DNA of 8,374 nucleotides from Methanobacteriota archaeon (lineage in GTDB: Archaea > Hydrothermarchaeota > Hydrothermarchaeia > Hydrothermarchaeales > JACRDW01): positions 1-8,374 of the forward strand of contig JACRDW010000040.1 of NCBI GenBank assembly GCA_016212785.1, written 5' to 3'. Below the pieces are notes generated by a model, which had not been told where the DNA came from, searched no databases, and worked only from the letters and a program-made list of their open reading frames with translations. Positions 5,557-8,374 of the stretch are shown here, one piece after another (position 1 is the stretch's first letter; each line of letters begins with the position of its first letter). Both the position numbers and the translations under genes were made by a program.

Positions 5557-6114
5557 ATGCAAAAAAGACCATACGAGCGTTCGTGGAAACTGCTGATAGG
5601 AATACCGGATGGCTCACTTATAGACTTTGAAACTACTGGATTGGACCCACGCTGTGATGAAATAGTAACATTCGGCTATATCGAAGGTAGCGCTTTAAAA
5701 ATTATTCAAAGAGAAAGAGGAGTCGAAGCAGATTTTCTCAAGATTATCGGACGAGATTTGAAACGCCTGCCACAGCCTTTCTATGCCTACAAGGCGGGGT
5801 TCGAGCGGGATTTTATTAAGACTAAGTTTGGGCTTAACGCGAGATTTGTGGATTTGATGGAGCCGTGGAGAGAGAAGGCAGCCGAGAAGAAAATTAAGTG
5901 GCCGAAGCTCGGCGAGCTGATATCAGAACCAGAAGAATATTTTGGTGGAGAAGTGATTAGAGGTAAAGATGTACCAGAGCTTTGGAGAAAATATCTCAGA
6001 ACAAAAAACTTTAAGCACCTCCAACCGATTATACGGCACAATCAAATAGACTTATTGCGAGAGCTAGTTCTTCTGATTCACTACTCGCTAGCTACAGCTT
6101 CGCAGGATTTATAA
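5557..6114 (+). CDS. RNase H-fold (YprB-like, DEDD-type) putative 3'-5' exonuclease (185 aa)
   Basis: The protein looks like a free-standing YprB-type domain of the DnaQ/RNase H-fold superfamily. [11 protein letters not shown] (21-31) gives the first Asp and Glu (D23, E25). [11 protein letters not shown] (76-86) corresponds to the second exonuclease motif, with Glu83 where many relatives have Asp. VDLM (98-101) follows, and RHNQIDLL (160-167) gives the HN..D motif with D165. By family it should bind two metals and cleave nucleic acid 3'-5', but its substrate is unknown. The start follows a GAGG ribosome site (5548-5551) that overlaps the nadA stop, only eight bases after nadA, so it belongs to the nad operon by position. 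No functional tie to NAD is known to me. Its 3' end overlaps the end of convergent aroC by 23 bp. Confidence 0.85.
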   Translation: MQKRPYERSWKLLIGIPDGSLIDFETTGLDPRCDEIVTFGYIEGSALKIIQRERGVEADFLKIIGRDLKRLPQPFYAYKAGFERDFIKTKFGLNARFVDLMEPWREKAAEKKIKWPKLGELISEPEEYFGGEVIRGKDVPELWRKYLRTKNFKHLQPIIRHNQIDLLRELVLLIHYSLATASQDL

Positions 6115-7183
6115 AACCCGCTCTAATCGCATGGTCTGCCAGCACTAGAGCGAGCATTGCCTCGCACACAGGCAGCACTCTGGGCACGATACATGGATCA
6201 TGTAGTCCTTTTATCGAGATTGTTGCATTCTGTATTTTTTCTAAATCCACAGTTTTTTGTTCTTTTGCTATCGAGGAAGTCGGTTTAACGGCAGCTCTTA
6301 CCACAATCGGCATTCCGTTCGAAATGCCTCCGAGGACGCCGCCAGAGTTGTTCGTAAGAGTTTTCACTCTGCCCTTCTCAACGTAGAATGCGTCGTTATT
6401 CTCAGAGCCTTTTTTCTTCGCAGCCTCAAACCCTGCACCTATCTCTACGCCTTTTACTGCACCTATGCTCATGAGCGCTTTAGAAATGTCTGCGTCCAGC
6501 TTGTCGAATACCGGCTCGCCCAAACCGACTGGCACGTTTAGAGCTATAAGCTCGACCACGCCGCCCACAGAGTCTCCTTCCTTCTTCGCCTTCAGAATTT
6601 CCTCTTCCATCTTCTTTGCAATTTTTAAATCAGCGCATCTTACGATGTTTTTTTCTGCATTTTTCCTTATATCCTCGATTGCTATCTCTCCTACCCCTAT
6701 TCCGTGTATCTCCTTGGCGTGCCCGAGAATTTCAATTCCCAGCTTTGCAAGCAGTTTCTTTGCTATCGCACCTGCTGTTACCCTTCCGACAGTTTCCCTT
6801 CCGGAAGCCCTTCCGCCGCCCCTCCAGTCCCAGTGCCCGTACTTCACCGCATAGGTAAAATCCGCATGGTTCGGTCTGGGCTTGTTTTTCAGCTCCAGAT
6901 ATGGCGATGAGTCAAAATCTTTGTTGTACACGAGCATCGCTATTGGCATACCTGTAGTCCTGCCCTCAAAAACTCCTGAGAGAATTTTTACCTCGTCCTT
7001 CTCCGCCCTCTGCGTCGTAACCACGCTCTGCGCAGGCCTGCGCCTATCTAATTCTCTTTGAATATCTTCCTCGCCCAGCTCTAATCCGGCAGGACAGCCG
7101 TCCACAACCACGCCCACCGCAGTGCCGTGCGACTCTCCGTAAGTAGTTATTCTAAAAGCACTGCCAAAAGTATTTCCCGGCAT
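6092..7183 (-). CDS. aroC: Chorismate synthase (AroC)
   Basis: AroC makes chorismate from EPSP using reduced FMN, the last common step of aromatic amino-acid synthesis. The 363-aa protein is full length. It has YGESHG (15-20), RRRPAQS (47-53), [14 protein letters not shown] (103-116), [13 protein letters not shown] (119-131), [15 protein letters not shown] (238-252), [13 protein letters not shown] (278-290), KPTSSI (300-305) and HDPCIVPR (328-335). The last is normally preceded by Arg (GRHDPC), but here it reads GLHDPC, with Leu327. RPNHAD has Asn where Gly is usual. The start at 7183 lies about 28 bp after a strong TATA-like run, implying a leaderless transcript. No other shikimate gene is present. 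The gene is divergent from the prenyl synthase. Confidence 0.95.
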   Translation of the reverse strand: MPGNTFGSAFRITTYGESHGTAVGVVVDGCPAGLELGEEDIQRELDRRRPAQSVVTTQRAEKDEVKILSGVFEGRTTGMPIAMLVYNKDFDSSPYLELKNKPRPNHADFTYAVKYGHWDWRGGGRASGRETVGRVTAGAIAKKLLAKLGIEILGHAKEIHGIGVGEIAIEDIRKNAEKNIVRCADLKIAKKMEEEILKAKKEGDSVGGVVELIALNVPVGLGEPVFDKLDADISKALMSIGAVKGVEIGAGFEAAKKKGSENNDAFYVEKGRVKTLTNNSGGVLGGISNGMPIVVRAAVKPTSSIAKEQKTVDLEKIQNATISIKGLHDPCIVPRVLPVCEAMLALVLADHAIRAGFINPAKL

Positions 7184-7206
7184 GCTCTGCTGTTTGTCCG
7201 CTAACT

Positions 7207-7216
7207 TATATATATT
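7207..7216 (-). promoter_or_regulatory. TATA-like box for aroC
   Basis: On the minus strand this reads AATATATATA, centred about 28 bp before ATG 7183. It is the most canonical TATA element in the window and predicts a leaderless transcript. Confidence 0.6.
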
Positions 7217-7236
7217 TTATCAAGAAGTCCATTGCA

Positions 7237-7244
7237 TTTATATT
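7237..7244 (+). promoter_or_regulatory. TATA-like box for the prenyl diphosphate synthase gene
   Basis: TTTATATT is centred about 26 bp before ATG 7267, giving a leaderless start. It lies back to back with the aroC box, with about 20 bp between them. Confidence 0.55.
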
Positions 7245-7266
7245 AGATGATGCCATACTGTAAATC

Positions 7267-8262
7267 ATGGACGAGCTGTGGAGAAATATTCAAAGCGTAA
7301 AGAAAGATTTTAAGAAAGAAGTGGAGCTTATCGAGAGGGTACTGAACCTGAGCATTCCTAGTTCACCTCCTGCAATACTATACAATGCTTCAAAACACTT
7401 GATAACCGGCGGGAAGAGAATCAGACCGATTCTCCTCGCTCTATCATTCAATGCCGTAAACAGCAAAAAAAGCCTCGAATATGTGCTTCCAATCGCAACG
7501 GCAGTTGAGCTTATACATACCGCAACGATAATTCACGACGACATACTCGACAAAAGCCCAAGGCGCAGGGGAGTCGAAACTGTGAATGTGAAGTGGGGGG
7601 ACGACATCGCTCTCATTGCAGGTGATTTAATTTTCTCAAGAGCTTTTGGTCTCGTAGCTGCGCACGGAGATAAGAGAGTCGGAGAGGTTATATCCGATGC
7701 GTGCAGGAGGCTCGCCGAGGGTCAGGTGCTCGAAAATATGCATACTGGAGACATTAAAATGACAGAAGAAGTCTATCTCGAAATCATAGAGAGAAAAACT
7801 GCTGCTCTGTTCGAGGCATGCACGAAATGCGGGGCGATATTAGGGGGCGGCGGCCAAGAGGAAATCGAAGCGCTGTCCAGATACGGCTACCTGCTGGGTA
7901 TTGGTTTTCAAATGACCGACGATATACTGGACGTAAACGCAGGTGAAATAAAACTCGGCAAGCCGATAGGTATGGACGTCGGTCTGGGAAAACCGACCTT
8001 CGTAATCCTGCATGCTCTCAAAGCTGCAAATAATAAAGATAAGAAGACTTTAGAGGAGATGCTCCACGAAAAAAAGAACTCTATGGGGGATGTAAAAAAA
8101 GCACTCAAAATAATCAGGAGCACGAATTCCATAGAATACGCTTCAAAAAGAGCCAGGTGGTTTATAACAAGTGCCAAAAAGGAGCTTGGTGTGTTAAAAG
8201 ATAGTGACTCGAAAAAAGCTCTGGAGCTTATAGCAGACTATGCAGCGAGCAGGGAGTTCTGA
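7267..8262 (+). CDS. trans-Polyprenyl diphosphate synthase, possibly long-chain
   Basis: This enzyme adds isopentenyl diphosphate units to an allylic primer, giving precursors for archaeal lipids or quinone-type side chains. The 331-aa protein has GGKRIRP (48-54), the first Asp-rich motif DDILD (91-95) with RRRG after it, EGQVLE (151-156), RKTAALFEA (176-184), the second Asp-rich motif DDILD (218-222), and GKP segments at 231 and 241. The residue five before the first motif is Ala86 in HTATIIHDD. Classical archaeal GGPP synthases tend to have an aromatic residue there, while enzymes making longer chains have a small one. So a product of C25 or longer is possible and I withhold a gene symbol. 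Its TGA overlaps the ATG of the next gene (TGATG). Confidence 0.92.
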   Translation: MDELWRNIQSVKKDFKKEVELIERVLNLSIPSSPPAILYNASKHLITGGKRIRPILLALSFNAVNSKKSLEYVLPIATAVELIHTATIIHDDILDKSPRRRGVETVNVKWGDDIALIAGDLIFSRAFGLVAAHGDKRVGEVISDACRRLAEGQVLENMHTGDIKMTEEVYLEIIERKTAALFEACTKCGAILGGGGQEEIEALSRYGYLLGIGFQMTDDILDVNAGEIKLGKPIGMDVGLGKPTFVILHALKAANNKDKKTLEEMLHEKKNSMGDVKKALKIIRSTNSIEYASKRARWFITSAKKELGVLKDSDSKKALELIADYAASREF

Positions 8263-8374
8263 TGAAAAAAGATACGCTGCTGACCAAAAAACAGGTGGAA
8301 GTTTTAAGGCTGAGGGCGCAGGGCTATTCGCAGACAGAAATCGCAAAAAAATTTGGAACTTCAAGGGCAAATAT
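8262..8374 (+). CDS. tfx: Tfx-family DNA-binding protein, N-terminal part (runs off the window)
   Basis: The 37 visible codons start MKKDTLLTKKQVEVLRLRAQ and continue GYSQTEIAKKFGTSRAN. This is the N-terminal helix-turn-helix of the Tfx family (L.T..Q.EVLRLRA.G..Q.EIA...GTSRAN). Tfx was described in Methanothermobacter as a protein binding DNA downstream of the promoter of the fmdECB (molybdenum formylmethanofuran dehydrogenase) operon. Most members have no known target. The rest of the gene is outside the window. The ATG shares its A with the TGA of the prenyl synthase, so the two should be translated together. The symbol reflects family membership, not a demonstrated role. Confidence 0.82.
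   Translation, partial: MKKDTLLTKKQVEVLRLRAQGYSQTEIAKKFGTSRAN

Noticed and set aside
1..8374. CRISPR array, tRNA or rRNA genes, insertion sequence, phage or defence island
   Set aside because: I saw no regularly spaced repeats, cloverleaf-like sequence, transposase or terminal repeats. Almost all bases are covered by housekeeping-type genes.

Overview
The window reads as a piece of an archaeal chromosome, probably euryarchaeal. The evidence is a Tfx-type DNA-binding protein, an archaeal ACT+DUF5612 protein, aspartate dehydrogenase plus NadA/NadC for NAD, an archaeal-style chorismate synthase and prenyl synthase, and above all TATA-like boxes centred about 26-28 bp upstream of most operon-leading start codons, which indicates leaderless transcription. 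The genus cannot be fixed from the sequence. Coding density is very high. Three convergent gene pairs end with no spacing or overlap, and the longest non-coding stretch is about 120 bp.

Layout. (1) 1-394: a possible tail of an upstream gene, then a small conserved archaeal protein of unknown function (+). (2) 395-1414: MtnA, methylthioribose-1-phosphate isomerase (-). (3) 1477-2130: ACT+DUF5612 putative regulatory protein (+), sharing a very compact divergent promoter with mtnA. (4) 2127-6114: an NAD-synthesis locus. On the minus strand lie a small winged-helix regulator (3506-3760), nadC (2515-3384) and a PIN-domain protein overlapping the end of nadC. On the plus strand lie nadX (aspartate dehydrogenase), nadA and a YprB-like RNase H-fold putative exonuclease, packed as one operon. 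(5) 6092-7183: aroC (-). (6) 7267-8374: a trans-polyprenyl diphosphate synthase (+), overlapping the start of a Tfx-family regulator cut by the window edge.

How the genes work together. NadX (L-aspartate to iminoaspartate), NadA (iminoaspartate + DHAP to quinolinate) and NadC (quinolinate + PRPP to NaMN) form the full de novo route from aspartate to nicotinate mononucleotide. NadX takes the place of the usual L-aspartate oxidase NadB. The winged-helix gene lies between the two nad arms, and its promoter is interlocked with that of nadX, so it is the obvious candidate local regulator. Nothing here forces a claim of a wholly new system. The items most worth a second look are this regulator-centred NAD locus, the PIN and exonuclease-like genes co-transcribed with it, a PIN protein with Gln where the family usually has Glu, a chorismate synthase with an altered GRHDPC motif, and a prenyl synthase whose chain-length residue suggests a long product.
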